Source: Mycolicibacterium parafortuitum (GTDB lineage Bacteria > Actinomycetota > Actinomycetes > Mycobacteriales > Mycobacteriaceae). Taken from it: 64,000 bases of DNA. Below are positions 53,611 through 61,474 of this stretch, piece by piece. A program made the position numbers and the translations under genes. Every line of letters starts with the position of its first letter. The stretch's first letter is position 1. A model generated the notes under the pieces. The model did not search any database, was not told where the DNA came from, and worked only from the letters and a program-made list of their open reading frames with translations. The DNA lies in NCBI RefSeq assembly GCF_002086815.1, contig NZ_MVID01000020.1, positions 56,053 to 120,052 on the forward strand, read 5' to 3'.

Positions 53611-56220
53611 TCAGCCCGTCCGGCGGGGGAGCAGTGCGGCGAGTTCCTCGCGGGTGGAGGTGCCGGTCTTCGACATCGCCCGGTAGATGTGGCTTTCGAC
53701 GGTCCGCACCGACAGGGTCAGCCGCTCGGCGACGGCGCGATTCGACAGACCTTCGCCGATCAGCATCACGATCTCGTACTCGCGGTCGGTCAGCGGCAGC
53801 CGGCCACTGGCCTGACGCAGCGCCGGCGTGCTGATGCCGAACTCTTCGGCCAACCGGGTCGCGTGCGCGGAGCATCCCAGCGAGGACCCCCGCAGCCCGC
53901 GGCGGCGGTATTCGATCGCGGCATGTGAGCTCGCATCGACGGCCGCGACGTGATCGCCGATCTGGGCGAATTGTTCTGCGACCGTGGCGAGTCCGGGGGC
54001 GTCGCCGTGCGCCAATGCCTCGGCGAACCGCGCCGCCAGCGCGGCCCGCGGCCCCTCGACGATTTCGGCCAACACCGACAGCCGTGCGCCGCAGCCTCGT
54101 TCACCGAACTGGGCCGCGGTCTGCAGGCAGATGACCTCGGCGGCGAACTGCCCTGCCGCCGCTGCCCGCTCGGCGGCGGGCAGCAGGATGTTGACCGCCT
54201 CACTGGCCGCACCCTGACTGGCGGCCACCCAGGCGCCGGCCACGCTGTGCTCATGGTCGAGCTTGCGGAACGGGCGCGGCATCGACGTCAGCGCCTGCAA
54301 TGTCTCCGCCGCGGCGGCGGTGTCGCCGCGCATCGCCAGCGCGGTGGCCCACGGGATCTGGTACCGGTAGCCCCAGCCGAGAGAATGGTTGGCGCACAGC
54401 CCGGTTGCCGCGTGCTCGAGCAGCGTGCAGGCCTGGCGAAGGTCGCCGGCACCGAGCGCGGCACGGCCCGCCACCGCCGTCCCGATCAGTTGCGTCGCCC
54501 CGGGGAGGTTGGCGGCCTGACCGTGTACCTGCGCAGCCACCTCGCGGGCCTCGTCGATGCGTCCGGCCAGCAGCAGCGCCCCGACGTGGGAGTCGGCGAT
54601 GTTGAACCGCATCTGCGGATTGTCGAAATCCCTTGTGGCGGCGACGTATCCGGACTGGGCACGGGTGACCGCGGTGGTGGTGCGGCCGGCGTCGCCGTGG
54701 ATGGTGGACAGCACCCAGGCGGTTTCGGCTCCGACCACCGGAGGCATGTCCTCGGGCGCGAGATCCTCGGATGCGGCCAGCGCTGCCGCGGGCTCGTCCA
54801 TCGCGAACCAGTACACCGCCAGGAACGCGTCGATGTAGCCGCGGTCCTTCGCCGGCGTGCTCCGGGAGGCCTCGTCGATCAACGCCTTCGCCCCGTCCGG
54901 ATCGCCGAGTGCCCACAGCAGGTTGCTGGCCCGCAGGAATGCCAGCCGGGCACGTTCGCGGTCGGTCAGGGCGGTCGGGTCGATCGCGGCCAGCACCTCG
55001 TCGGCCTCCTGTCCGCGGCCCAGCCACGACAGCGCGTGCGCGCGCACCAGACTCGGCTCCGCGCCGGCACCCGCCCGCACAGCCGCCAGCGCAAGCCGTT
55101 CGGCCAGAACAAGATCGGCGAGCCACACGGCGCCGTGCGCGGCCCGGGTCAGCAGGTCGGCGTCCGGGGCCAGATCCGAGTCCAGGCTCAACGCCGCGCG
55201 CCGCACCAGCACCGGGATCTCGTCGCGCTCGGCGGACGCCGCGAGTTCGGTCGCGACCATCCGCCGCAGCCGGCGAAGTTTGGTCGCGGGGGCGTGTTTT
55301 CGCCGGACCTCGCCGTAGATCGGATGCGACAGGCGGACGTGATGGCCTGTCGCGGTGGGCGCCAGCAGGATCAGGCCGCGGGTCTCGGCCTCCTCGACCG
55401 CATCCGGTTCGACGATCTTGCGCAGCGCATCCAGTTCGACGGGCTCGCCGACGGCGAGCACGTCGATCACGTCGCCGACGGGTCCGGGCAGATCGCCGGT
55501 GCGGGATTCGATCAGTTCGACCAGGCTCGGCGGCAGCCGCGGGTCCCCGACCCAGTGCCATGTCCCGTCCACCGACGTGATGCGGCCGTCGGCGATCTCC
55601 TGCTCGACGATATGGGACAGATACAGCGTGTTGCCCAGCGTCAGGTTCCAAAGCCGCTGGGCCGCATCCGGTTCCACCGGCCCGCCGAGCACCTGCGACA
55701 GCAGGCCGGTGGTCTCGGGCAGCGGCAGCGGCTGCATGTGGAGCCGCTCCAGCCGTCCGGCCCGCCAGACCTCCTGCATGGCAGGCGGGATCGGGTCGCC
55801 CTCCCGAACGGTGAGGATCAGCTTCGCCGCCTGCCGCGAGACGATCTGGTGCACGACGAACGTCGACAGGTCATCGAGCAGATGGACATCGTCGATCCCG
55901 ATGACCACCGGCTCACCGGCGGGCGCCGCGGTCAGTGCGTCGATCACACCGCGCAGCAGCTGCACCGGTTCGGCCACGCCCGGCGGCGCCCATGTGGTGA
56001 ACGCGCCCAGCGGAATCGACCGCGCGGATGAGGTGCCGACCGCCCACCGGGTGATCCAGCCGTGTCCGGCCGCGGTGGACAGTGCCTCGCGCGCGACCCG
56101 GCTCTTACCGACCCCGGCGGCGCCGTAGATGACCACCCCGGACATCTCGGCCGACGCGAGCGCAGCCTCGACCGTCCGAAGCTCCCCGGAGCGGCCGACC
56201 AGCGGCCACGACACGCGCAC
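53611..56220 (-). CDS. Large ATP-binding LuxR family transcriptional regulator
   Basis: An 869-residue regulator of the LAL/MalT-like type. N-terminal P-loop ATPase: Walker A IYGAAGVGKSR, Walker B VVIGIDDVHLLDD. A long helical-repeat middle follows (about 400-790), and the C-terminus holds a LuxR helix-turn-helix (LTDREYEIVMLIGEGLSNRA; TVESHIYRAMSKTG). The inducer is unknown. GTG 56220 is chosen because it begins directly at RVSWPLVGRSGELR, the normal start of this family, and a TACTCT -10-like element lies seven bases upstream. The downstream DHFR-family gene is a possible target. This gene and its neighbours break the era-amiA2 synteny known from M. tuberculosis. Confidence 0.87.
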   Translation of the reverse strand: MRVSWPLVGRSGELRTVEAALASAEMSGVVIYGAAGVGKSRVAREALSTAAGHGWITRWAVGTSSARSIPLGAFTTWAPPGVAEPVQLLRGVIDALTAAPAGEPVVIGIDDVHLLDDLSTFVVHQIVSRQAAKLILTVREGDPIPPAMQEVWRAGRLERLHMQPLPLPETTGLLSQVLGGPVEPDAAQRLWNLTLGNTLYLSHIVEQEIADGRITSVDGTWHWVGDPRLPPSLVELIESRTGDLPGPVGDVIDVLAVGEPVELDALRKIVEPDAVEEAETRGLILLAPTATGHHVRLSHPIYGEVRRKHAPATKLRRLRRMVATELAASAERDEIPVLVRRAALSLDSDLAPDADLLTRAAHGAVWLADLVLAERLALAAVRAGAGAEPSLVRAHALSWLGRGQEADEVLAAIDPTALTDRERARLAFLRASNLLWALGDPDGAKALIDEASRSTPAKDRGYIDAFLAVYWFAMDEPAAALAASEDLAPEDMPPVVGAETAWVLSTIHGDAGRTTTAVTRAQSGYVAATRDFDNPQMRFNIADSHVGALLLAGRIDEAREVAAQVHGQAANLPGATQLIGTAVAGRAALGAGDLRQACTLLEHAATGLCANHSLGWGYRYQIPWATALAMRGDTAAAAETLQALTSMPRPFRKLDHEHSVAGAWVAASQGAASEAVNILLPAAERAAAAGQFAAEVICLQTAAQFGERGCGARLSVLAEIVEGPRAALAARFAEALAHGDAPGLATVAEQFAQIGDHVAAVDASSHAAIEYRRRGLRGSSLGCSAHATRLAEEFGISTPALRQASGRLPLTDREYEIVMLIGEGLSNRAVAERLTLSVRTVESHIYRAMSKTGTSTREELAALLPRRTG

Positions 56221-56272
56221 CCTGAAAAGAGTAGGAGTGCAAACTGGATTTGGATGCAGAACTTGAAAGAGG

Positions 56273-56758
56273 TCAGCCGGGCTGACCGTAGACCGCGACG
56301 ACAACCGAGCGGTCGAGGCTGTTCTCCGACCACACGCCGATCTGGGTGTTGGCGCAGTTCGACATGATCGCCATGTAATCGGGACGGTAGTACCACTGGT
56401 TGAGGATCTCGATGCCGCTGATCGCCAGCGCCGGGTTGATCGCGACGGTCTCGGCGACCGTGCCGACGAACCCGGCATTGTTGGCGCGCACCTGCGGGGT
56501 GGACCCGTCGGAGCCGATGTCGCCGTCCAGTGCCCGGTTGCGCAGTACGTCGTTGGCGTGCCACTGCGCCGCGAGCTGCAGCTGCGGGTTGATCTGGATC
56601 TCGGTGTCGCATCCGGCGTGGTGCTGGATCGTGTAGACGTTGACGGCCACACTCTCGTTGAGCCGCCGATTGTCGGCATGGGCCGCGGGCGTGCCGACGA
56701 CCAGCGCGCCGGCCACCGCGAGGGCGGGCAGCGTGCGCACGAGGTTGCTGACGGTCAC
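56273..56758 (-). CDS. Secreted CAP-domain protein
   Basis: A 161-residue exported protein with a clear signal peptide (TLPALAVAGALVVGTPAAHA, cleavage expected after AHA). The mature part is a CAP/SCP-like domain: NVYTIQHHAGCDTEIQINP, LQLAAQWHANDVLRN and EILNQWYYRPDYMAIMSNC with two cysteines likely paired. Small CAP proteins are common in mycobacteria; their function is mostly unknown. ATG 56758. It lies between amiA2 and the LuxR gene, all on the minus strand. Confidence 0.85.
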   Translation of the reverse strand: MTVSNLVRTLPALAVAGALVVGTPAAHADNRRLNESVAVNVYTIQHHAGCDTEIQINPQLQLAAQWHANDVLRNRALDGDIGSDGSTPQVRANNAGFVGTVAETVAINPALAISGIEILNQWYYRPDYMAIMSNCANTQIGVWSENSLDRSVVVAVYGQPG

Positions 56759-56767
56759 AGCGGGAGA

Positions 56768-58294
56768 CTACGCGACCCGGCCGGTCACCGAGTCCGGAGC
56801 GGTCAGATCCGGCTCCGTCGGCGGCTGCGGAGCCCACCAGTTCTCGGGCTGGTATCTGGCCCAGCCGTTGAGCGCCTCCAGCGCCGCCGCCAGCGAGATC
56901 AGCAGCGGTTCGCTGTTGGCGGGCCCCATCAGCTGCACACCGATCGGCAACCCGTCGGAGGTGAACCCGGCCGGGACGTTGATCGACGGCCAGCCGAGCA
57001 GATTCCACGGCCACGTCACCGGGCAGGCCCGGATCATCATGCGGTCGGTGGCCGGCCCGCCGAGCGCGTCGAACGCATGCACCTTCGGTGGCGGCAGGGC
57101 CGTCGTCGGGGCGAGCACGACGTCGGCGAGGTTGAAGATCCAGCCGATCCGCTGCTGCGCCTCGGCTTCGGCGGCGCGCGCCTTGCGCAGTGTGTTCTGC
57201 GACAGCAGCCAGCCCATCCGGGCGTTGGACAGGGTGCGCCGGTCCCACGTGACGCCGCCGGGCGCATTGCGGCCCAGCCGGTCCATCCATTCGGGGATAC
57301 CGGAGGTCGAGCGGGACAGGAAGTTCCACGACATCCGCACCGTGTAGTCGGGGTCGGCGGCGACGACGGTGTGTCCGAGCTCGGCCAGCTGCTCGGCGAC
57401 GCCGGACAGCGCCGAGCGGATCTCCGGATGCAGGGTGGCCCGGAACCCGGTGAACGGGAACTTCGTCGACATCGCGATGCGCAGCGGTCCCGGTGCGCGG
57501 GACACGTGGTCGGACACCGACACCGGCGGCGGGGTGTGCAGGTCCCCGGGCGCGTTGCCCGACGCCGCGTCGAGCACCAGCGCCGCGTCGGACACCGTGC
57601 GGGCCAGCACGCCGTTGACGGTGATGCCGTTGAACGCCTCCGGCAGCGGCGAGGTCGAGATGCGGCCGCGCTGGGGTTTGATCCCGACCAGATGCGTCCA
57701 TGCGGCCGGGATGCGGACGCTGCCCGCGCCGTCGGACCCGATCGCGGCCGCGACCAGGCCCGCGGCGACCGCGGCGGCACTGCCGCCCGACGATCCGCCC
57801 GGGGTGTGCTCCCGCGACCACGGATTACGGGTGTGGCCGAAGGCCGGTCCACTGGTGAACGGCCACTGGCCGAGCTCGCAGGTGTTGGTCTTGCCGACGA
57901 TCACCGCGCCGGCGGCGCGGAGCCTGCGCACCACCTCGGCGTCGGCGTCGGCGGGCCGGATCTCGCCGGAGGCGCCGAAGCGGGTGGGGACCCCTGCGAC
58001 GTCGACGTCGTCCTTGACCGCGATCGGGATACCGAGCAGGGGCCGGCGGGCCGGGTCGTGCCCCGCGGCGCGGACCCGGTCGGCCTCGGCGGCCTGCGCG
58101 AGGGCCTGCTCGGTCAGTACCACCCGGAACGCGTTGAGCGTCGGTTGGCTGGCCTCGATCGCCGCCAGCGAGCGACGCACCAGGTCGACGGAGGTGGCGG
58201 TGCCGCTGGCGAGCTGAAACAGCTGGTTGCCCAGCGTTGGAAACCGGGTGGGAAACCGGGGGCGGGAGGTGCTGCGGGAAGACGAATCGGCCAT
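56768..58294 (-). CDS. amiA2: Amidase AmiA2
   Basis: A 508-residue amidase-signature hydrolase. Catalytic Lys in IPIAVKDDVDVAG, the Gly/Ser-rich signature TPGGSSGGSAAAVAAGL with the cis-Ser, and GSDGAGSVRIPAAW with the nucleophilic Ser are visible. It hydrolyses amides, physiological substrate unknown. The ATG at 58294 gives MADSSSRSTSRPRFP, a plausible short N-terminus; reading further upstream would enter recO on the opposite strand. It corresponds to Rv2363 and is divergent from recO. Confidence 0.9.
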   Translation of the reverse strand: MADSSSRSTSRPRFPTRFPTLGNQLFQLASGTATSVDLVRRSLAAIEASQPTLNAFRVVLTEQALAQAAEADRVRAAGHDPARRPLLGIPIAVKDDVDVAGVPTRFGASGEIRPADADAEVVRRLRAAGAVIVGKTNTCELGQWPFTSGPAFGHTRNPWSREHTPGGSSGGSAAAVAAGLVAAAIGSDGAGSVRIPAAWTHLVGIKPQRGRISTSPLPEAFNGITVNGVLARTVSDAALVLDAASGNAPGDLHTPPPVSVSDHVSRAPGPLRIAMSTKFPFTGFRATLHPEIRSALSGVAEQLAELGHTVVAADPDYTVRMSWNFLSRSTSGIPEWMDRLGRNAPGGVTWDRRTLSNARMGWLLSQNTLRKARAAEAEAQQRIGWIFNLADVVLAPTTALPPPKVHAFDALGGPATDRMMIRACPVTWPWNLLGWPSINVPAGFTSDGLPIGVQLMGPANSEPLLISLAAALEALNGWARYQPENWWAPQPPTEPDLTAPDSVTGRVA

Positions 58295-58357
58295 CAGTGA
58301 GAAGACTATCGGCGCTGCGGACCGAAATTCGTCCCCCGGCAGTGGGAGACTTGGCGG

Positions 58358-59179
58358 ATGCGTCTGTACCGGGACCGAGCGGTCGTGCTGCGTCAGCACA
58401 AGCTCGGCGAAGCCGACCGGATCGTGAGTCTTCTCACGCGGGATCACGGCCTGGTGCGCGCCGTCGCCAAGGGGGTGCGGCGTACCCGCAGCAAGTTCGG
58501 CGCGCGGCTGGAACCGTTCGCGCACATCGACGTTCAGCTGCACCCGGGCCGTAACCTCGACATCGTCACCCAGGTCCAGGCCATCGACGCGTTCGCCTCC
58601 GACATCGTCAGCGACTACGGCCGCTACACCAGTGCCTGCGCGATGCTGGAGACCGCGGAGCGGATCGCGGGGGAGGAGCGCGCCCCGGTCCCCGCGCTGC
58701 ACCGGCTCACCGTCGCCGCGCTGCGCGCCGTCGCCGACGGCACCCGGCCGCGTGAGCTCGTCCTCGACGCGTACCTGCTGCGCGCGATGGGGGTGGCCGG
58801 CTGGGCGCCGGCGCTGGTCGAATGCGCGCGGTGCGCGGCCCCGGGGCCGCATCGCGCCTTCAACGTCGCCGCGGGCGGCAGCGTGTGTGTGCACTGCAGG
58901 CCGTCGGGGTCGGTGACCCCGCCGCAGGCGGTGCTCGACCTGATGGCCGCGCTCTACGAGGGCGACTGGGAGCACGCGGTGACCTCCACCCCGGCGCACC
59001 GCAGCCATGCCAGCGGGTTGGTCGCCGCGCATCTGCAATGGCACCTGGAACGCCAGCTGCGGACGCTGCCACTGGTCGAGCGGCCGGGTCGGGCCGAGGC
59101 TGCCAGGGGCATCAGGCAGGATATGGCGCATGGCAATCAAGCGGAAGAACAGCTACCCCCAGCTGCCTCCGGCGCCTGA
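58358..59179 (+). CDS. recO: DNA repair protein RecO
   Basis: A 273-residue recombination mediator that acts with RecR in the RecF pathway. The N-terminal OB-fold begins RDRAVVLRQHKLGEADRI. The C-terminal helical part has a zinc site, CARCAAPGPHR and CVHCRP. It matches Rv2362c in length and place. Its end overlaps the uppS start by 50 bases in another frame. Confidence 0.94.
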   Translation: MRLYRDRAVVLRQHKLGEADRIVSLLTRDHGLVRAVAKGVRRTRSKFGARLEPFAHIDVQLHPGRNLDIVTQVQAIDAFASDIVSDYGRYTSACAMLETAERIAGEERAPVPALHRLTVAALRAVADGTRPRELVLDAYLLRAMGVAGWAPALVECARCAAPGPHRAFNVAAGGSVCVHCRPSGSVTPPQAVLDLMAALYEGDWEHAVTSTPAHRSHASGLVAAHLQWHLERQLRTLPLVERPGRAEAARGIRQDMAHGNQAEEQLPPAASGA

Positions 59180-60008
59180 CGACTATCCGACGTTCCCGGA
59201 CAAGTCCACCTGGCCGGTGGTCTTCCCCGAGATCCCGGCGGGCACCAACGGTCGGTTCGCCCGCCCGCCGCAGCACACCTCGAAGGAAGCGGCTCCCCAG
59301 ATTCCCGCCGACCAGGTGCCCCAGCACGTCGCGGTGGTGATGGACGGCAACGGACGGTGGGCCACCCAGCGCGGGCTCGGCCGCACCGAGGGTCACAAGA
59401 TGGGCGAGGCGGTGCTCATCGACATCACCTGCGGCGCGATCGAGATCGGCATCAAACACCTGACGGTGTACGCGTTCTCGACGGAGAACTGGAAGCGCAG
59501 CACCGAAGAGGTGCGCTTCCTGATGGGGTTCAACCGGGAGGTGGTGCGCCGCCGCCGCGAGAACCTCAACGACATGGGCGTGCGGATGCGCTGGGTGGGG
59601 TCGCGACCGCGCATGTGGAGCAGCGTCATCAAGGAATTCGACATCGCCGAGCAGATGACGGTCGACAACGACGTCATCACCATCAACTACTGCGTGAACT
59701 ACGGCGGTCGCACCGAGATCGTGGAGGCGGCGCGGGAACTCGCGCAGCAGGCCGTCGACGGCAAGATCAAACCCAACCGCATCACCGAGGCGCAGTTCGC
59801 CAAGCACCTGCACCGGGCCGACATCCCCGATGTCGACCTGTTCATCCGGACCTCGGGGGAGCAGCGGGCGAGCAACTTCCTGTTGTGGCAGGCGGCCTAC
59901 GCCGAGTACGTCTTCCAGGACAAGCTCTGGCCCGACTACGACCGGCGCGACCTGTGGGCCGCGTGCGAGGAGTACGTCCAGCGCAACCGCCGCTTCGGCC
60001 GCGCCTAG
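59130..60008 (+). CDS. uppS: Decaprenyl diphosphate synthase (cis-prenyltransferase, UppS family)
   Basis: A 292-residue cis-prenyltransferase that makes the decaprenyl phosphate lipid carrier for arabinogalactan and peptidoglycan. The catalytic MDGNGRWATQRGL, VYAFSTENWKRS and RTSGEQRASNFLLWQ motifs are complete. An N-terminal ~65-residue extension (KRKNSYPQLPPAPDDYP) is typical of the mycobacterial enzyme (Rv2361c, 296 residues). ATG 59130 is preferred over longer starts inside recO because it gives MAIKRKNSYP, as in relatives. Confidence 0.94.
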   Translation: MAIKRKNSYPQLPPAPDDYPTFPDKSTWPVVFPEIPAGTNGRFARPPQHTSKEAAPQIPADQVPQHVAVVMDGNGRWATQRGLGRTEGHKMGEAVLIDITCGAIEIGIKHLTVYAFSTENWKRSTEEVRFLMGFNREVVRRRRENLNDMGVRMRWVGSRPRMWSSVIKEFDIAEQMTVDNDVITINYCVNYGGRTEIVEAARELAQQAVDGKIKPNRITEAQFAKHLHRADIPDVDLFIRTSGEQRASNFLLWQAAYAEYVFQDKLWPDYDRRDLWAACEEYVQRNRRFGRA

Positions 60009-60016
60009 GAGTGGCG

Positions 60017-60424
60017 ATGGACCTGGCGGAGCGTCTCGCGACCGTGCTGGAGGAGATCCTGCCGGTCACCCGGGAGGACGACGGCGCGCTGACCGTGCAG
60101 CACGAGGAGACGTTCGCGTCGCTGCGGGTGGTGAGTATCGCCGAAGGCCTGGAGCTGGTGTCGCTGACGCAGGTCCTCGCGTGGGATCTGCCGCTGGACA
60201 GCAAGATTCGGGCCAAGGTCGCCAAACACGCCCACGACACGCTGCTCGGCACGGTGTCGCTGGTGGAGAAGATCGGTGCGGGCAAGGGTACGACGCAGAA
60301 GACGGGTGATGTCTTGTTGCGCTACAACTTCCCGGCCGCCGGGCTGACCGACGACGCGTTGCGCACGCTGGTGTTGATGGTGCTGGCCACCGGCACCGAT
60401 GTCCGCCACGCGATGGTGGGGTGA
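60017..60424 (+). CDS. YbjN-type conserved protein (Rv2360c-like)
   Basis: A 135-residue soluble protein in the position of Rv2360c. It has a YbjN/CesT-chaperone-like outline: LAERLATVLEEILP, LELVSLTQVLAWDLPL, and a C-terminal LRTLVLMVLATGTD helix. ATG 60017 follows AGGAG; GTG 60011 is an alternative two codons upstream. It follows uppS by eight bases, so probably the same operon. Function unknown. Confidence 0.75.
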   Translation: MDLAERLATVLEEILPVTREDDGALTVQHEETFASLRVVSIAEGLELVSLTQVLAWDLPLDSKIRAKVAKHAHDTLLGTVSLVEKIGAGKGTTQKTGDVLLRYNFPAAGLTDDALRTLVLMVLATGTDVRHAMVG

Positions 60425-60428
60425 CGGC

Positions 60429-60611
60429 ATGCGGATCGCATTGATCGTCGTCGGCGTGATCGTCGCGCTGTTCGGCACGCTGTTCGCGTTCCAGGGATTC
60501 GGCGCCGTGCAGGGCAGCCCGATGAGCGACACCACCACCTGGTCGGTGCTCGGGCCGCTGATCGCGATCGCCGGGGTGATCGTCGCTGTGGTGGGCTGGC
60601 GCAGGCGTTAG
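60429..60611 (+). CDS. Small two-helix membrane protein
   Basis: A 60-residue protein with two hydrophobic helices, IALIVVGVIVALFGTLFAFQ and VLGPLIAIAGVIVAVVGW, and a short basic tail (RRR). ATG 60429 lies four bases after the preceding stop. Similar 60-70-residue proteins occur widely in actinobacteria. It converges with zur. Function unknown. Confidence 0.65.
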   Translation: MRIALIVVGVIVALFGTLFAFQGFGAVQGSPMSDTTTWSVLGPLIAIAGVIVAVVGWRRR

Positions 60612-60621
60612 TTCGCTGCGG

Positions 60622-61017
60622 TCAGTTCTCGGACCCGCACCGACCGCAGATCCCGAAGATCTCGATGACGTGGCTGACGTCGGTGAAGCCGTGCTGGTGG
60701 GCGACATCGGCGGCCCACGACTCGACCTGACCGCCCTGGATCTCCACCGTCGAGCCGCATGCGCGGCAGACCAGATGATGGTGATGGTGCTCCGAGCAGC
60801 GCCGGTACACCGATTCGCCGGTGTCGGTGCGCAGCGTGTCGACCAGCCCCGTGGTGGCCATCTGCTGCAGCGTCCGGTACACCGTCGTCAGGCCGATTCC
60901 CTCACCACGGCGGCGTAATTCGTCGTGGATCTCCTGCGCGGAGCGGAAGTCGTCGAGGTTCTCCAGCAGCGCCGAGATCGCGGCGCGCTGCCGCGTCGCG
61001 CGGACCGCGCCCGTCAT
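60622..61017 (-). CDS. zur: Zinc uptake regulator Zur (FurB)
   Basis: A 131-residue Fur-family repressor. Winged helix at RATRQRAAISALLENLDDFR and GLTTVYRTLQQM; metal sites at SEHHHHHLVCRACG and the C-terminal GICGRCG. It is the mycobacterial zinc-sensing member (Rv2359), which represses zinc uptake and alternative ribosomal protein genes. ATG 61017 overlaps the smtB stop (ATGA), so the pair is one operon in which SmtB senses high zinc and controls zur. Confidence 0.94.
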   Translation of the reverse strand: MTGAVRATRQRAAISALLENLDDFRSAQEIHDELRRRGEGIGLTTVYRTLQQMATTGLVDTLRTDTGESVYRRCSEHHHHHLVCRACGSTVEIQGGQVESWAADVAHQHGFTDVSHVIEIFGICGRCGSEN

Positions 61018-61370
61018 CGCGGTTCTCCCGCCGATCCCTCGGCGGCGTGCGTCACGGCCGCGACGACGATGTCGGTCAGGTGGTGATCCACCAGCCGGTA
61101 GAGCACTTCCCGGCCCGACCGGGAGCCCTCGACCACGCCGGCCGATTTGAGGATGCGCAGATGCTGGCTCACCAGCGGCTGCGGCACGTCGAGCGCGTCG
61201 ACGAGTTCGTGCACGCACCGCGCGTCCTCGCGCAACTGCAGCACGATCGCGATCCGCACCGGGGCGGCGAGCGCGCGCAGCAGGTCGCCGGCGGTGTCGA
61301 GCACGGCCCGGGTGGGGAGCTCGGCCGCCGGGGTGTCGCCGTGGGCGTGGACGTCCTGCGACGCAGCCAT
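61014..61370 (-). CDS. smtB: ArsR/SmtB family zinc-sensing repressor
   Basis: A winged-helix metal sensor of 118 residues when started at ATG 61370 (MAASQDVHAHGD), or 124 from ATG 61388. DNA-recognition helix region: DVPQPLVSQHLRILKSAGVV. The alpha-5 metal site is perfect: Asp-x-His followed by ten residues, His, two residues, Glu (DHHLTDIVVAAVTHAAE), the arrangement that binds zinc in SmtB. It corresponds to Rv2358, which represses itself and zur when zinc is scarce. The later ATG is preferred because a Zur-box-like sequence covers the earlier one. Confidence 0.9.
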   Translation of the reverse strand: MAASQDVHAHGDTPAAELPTRAVLDTAGDLLRALAAPVRIAIVLQLREDARCVHELVDALDVPQPLVSQHLRILKSAGVVEGSRSGREVLYRLVDHHLTDIVVAAVTHAAEGSAGEPR

Positions 61371-61390
61371 ACTGGAAACGGTTTTCATTA
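61370..61390 (-). promoter_or_regulatory. Zur-box-like palindrome at the smtB start
   Basis: The minus strand reads TAATGAAAACCGTTTCCAGT (61390-61371), similar to mycobacterial Zur-box sequence (TAATGAAAATCATTTTCA core). It ends at the ATG of 61370 and covers the alternative ATG 61388. Binding by Zur or SmtB is inference. Confidence 0.4.
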
Positions 61391-61401
61391 GAGACCAAGA
61401 T

Positions 61402-61421
61402 ACATGCACGCCCATGCATGT
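61402..61421 (-). promoter_or_regulatory. Inverted repeat in the smtB-glyS intergenic region, candidate SmtB operator
   Basis: ACATGCA (61402-61408) and TGCATGT (61415-61421) form a perfect 7-bp inverted repeat with six bases between. It lies 31 bases upstream of smtB. ArsR/SmtB repressors bind such interrupted palindromes next to their own promoter. Confidence 0.5.
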
Positions 61422-61474
61422 CAATCGGGGACATCGCGCGGGGCCCGATGGGCGCCTCGCTACGCTGTGAACCC

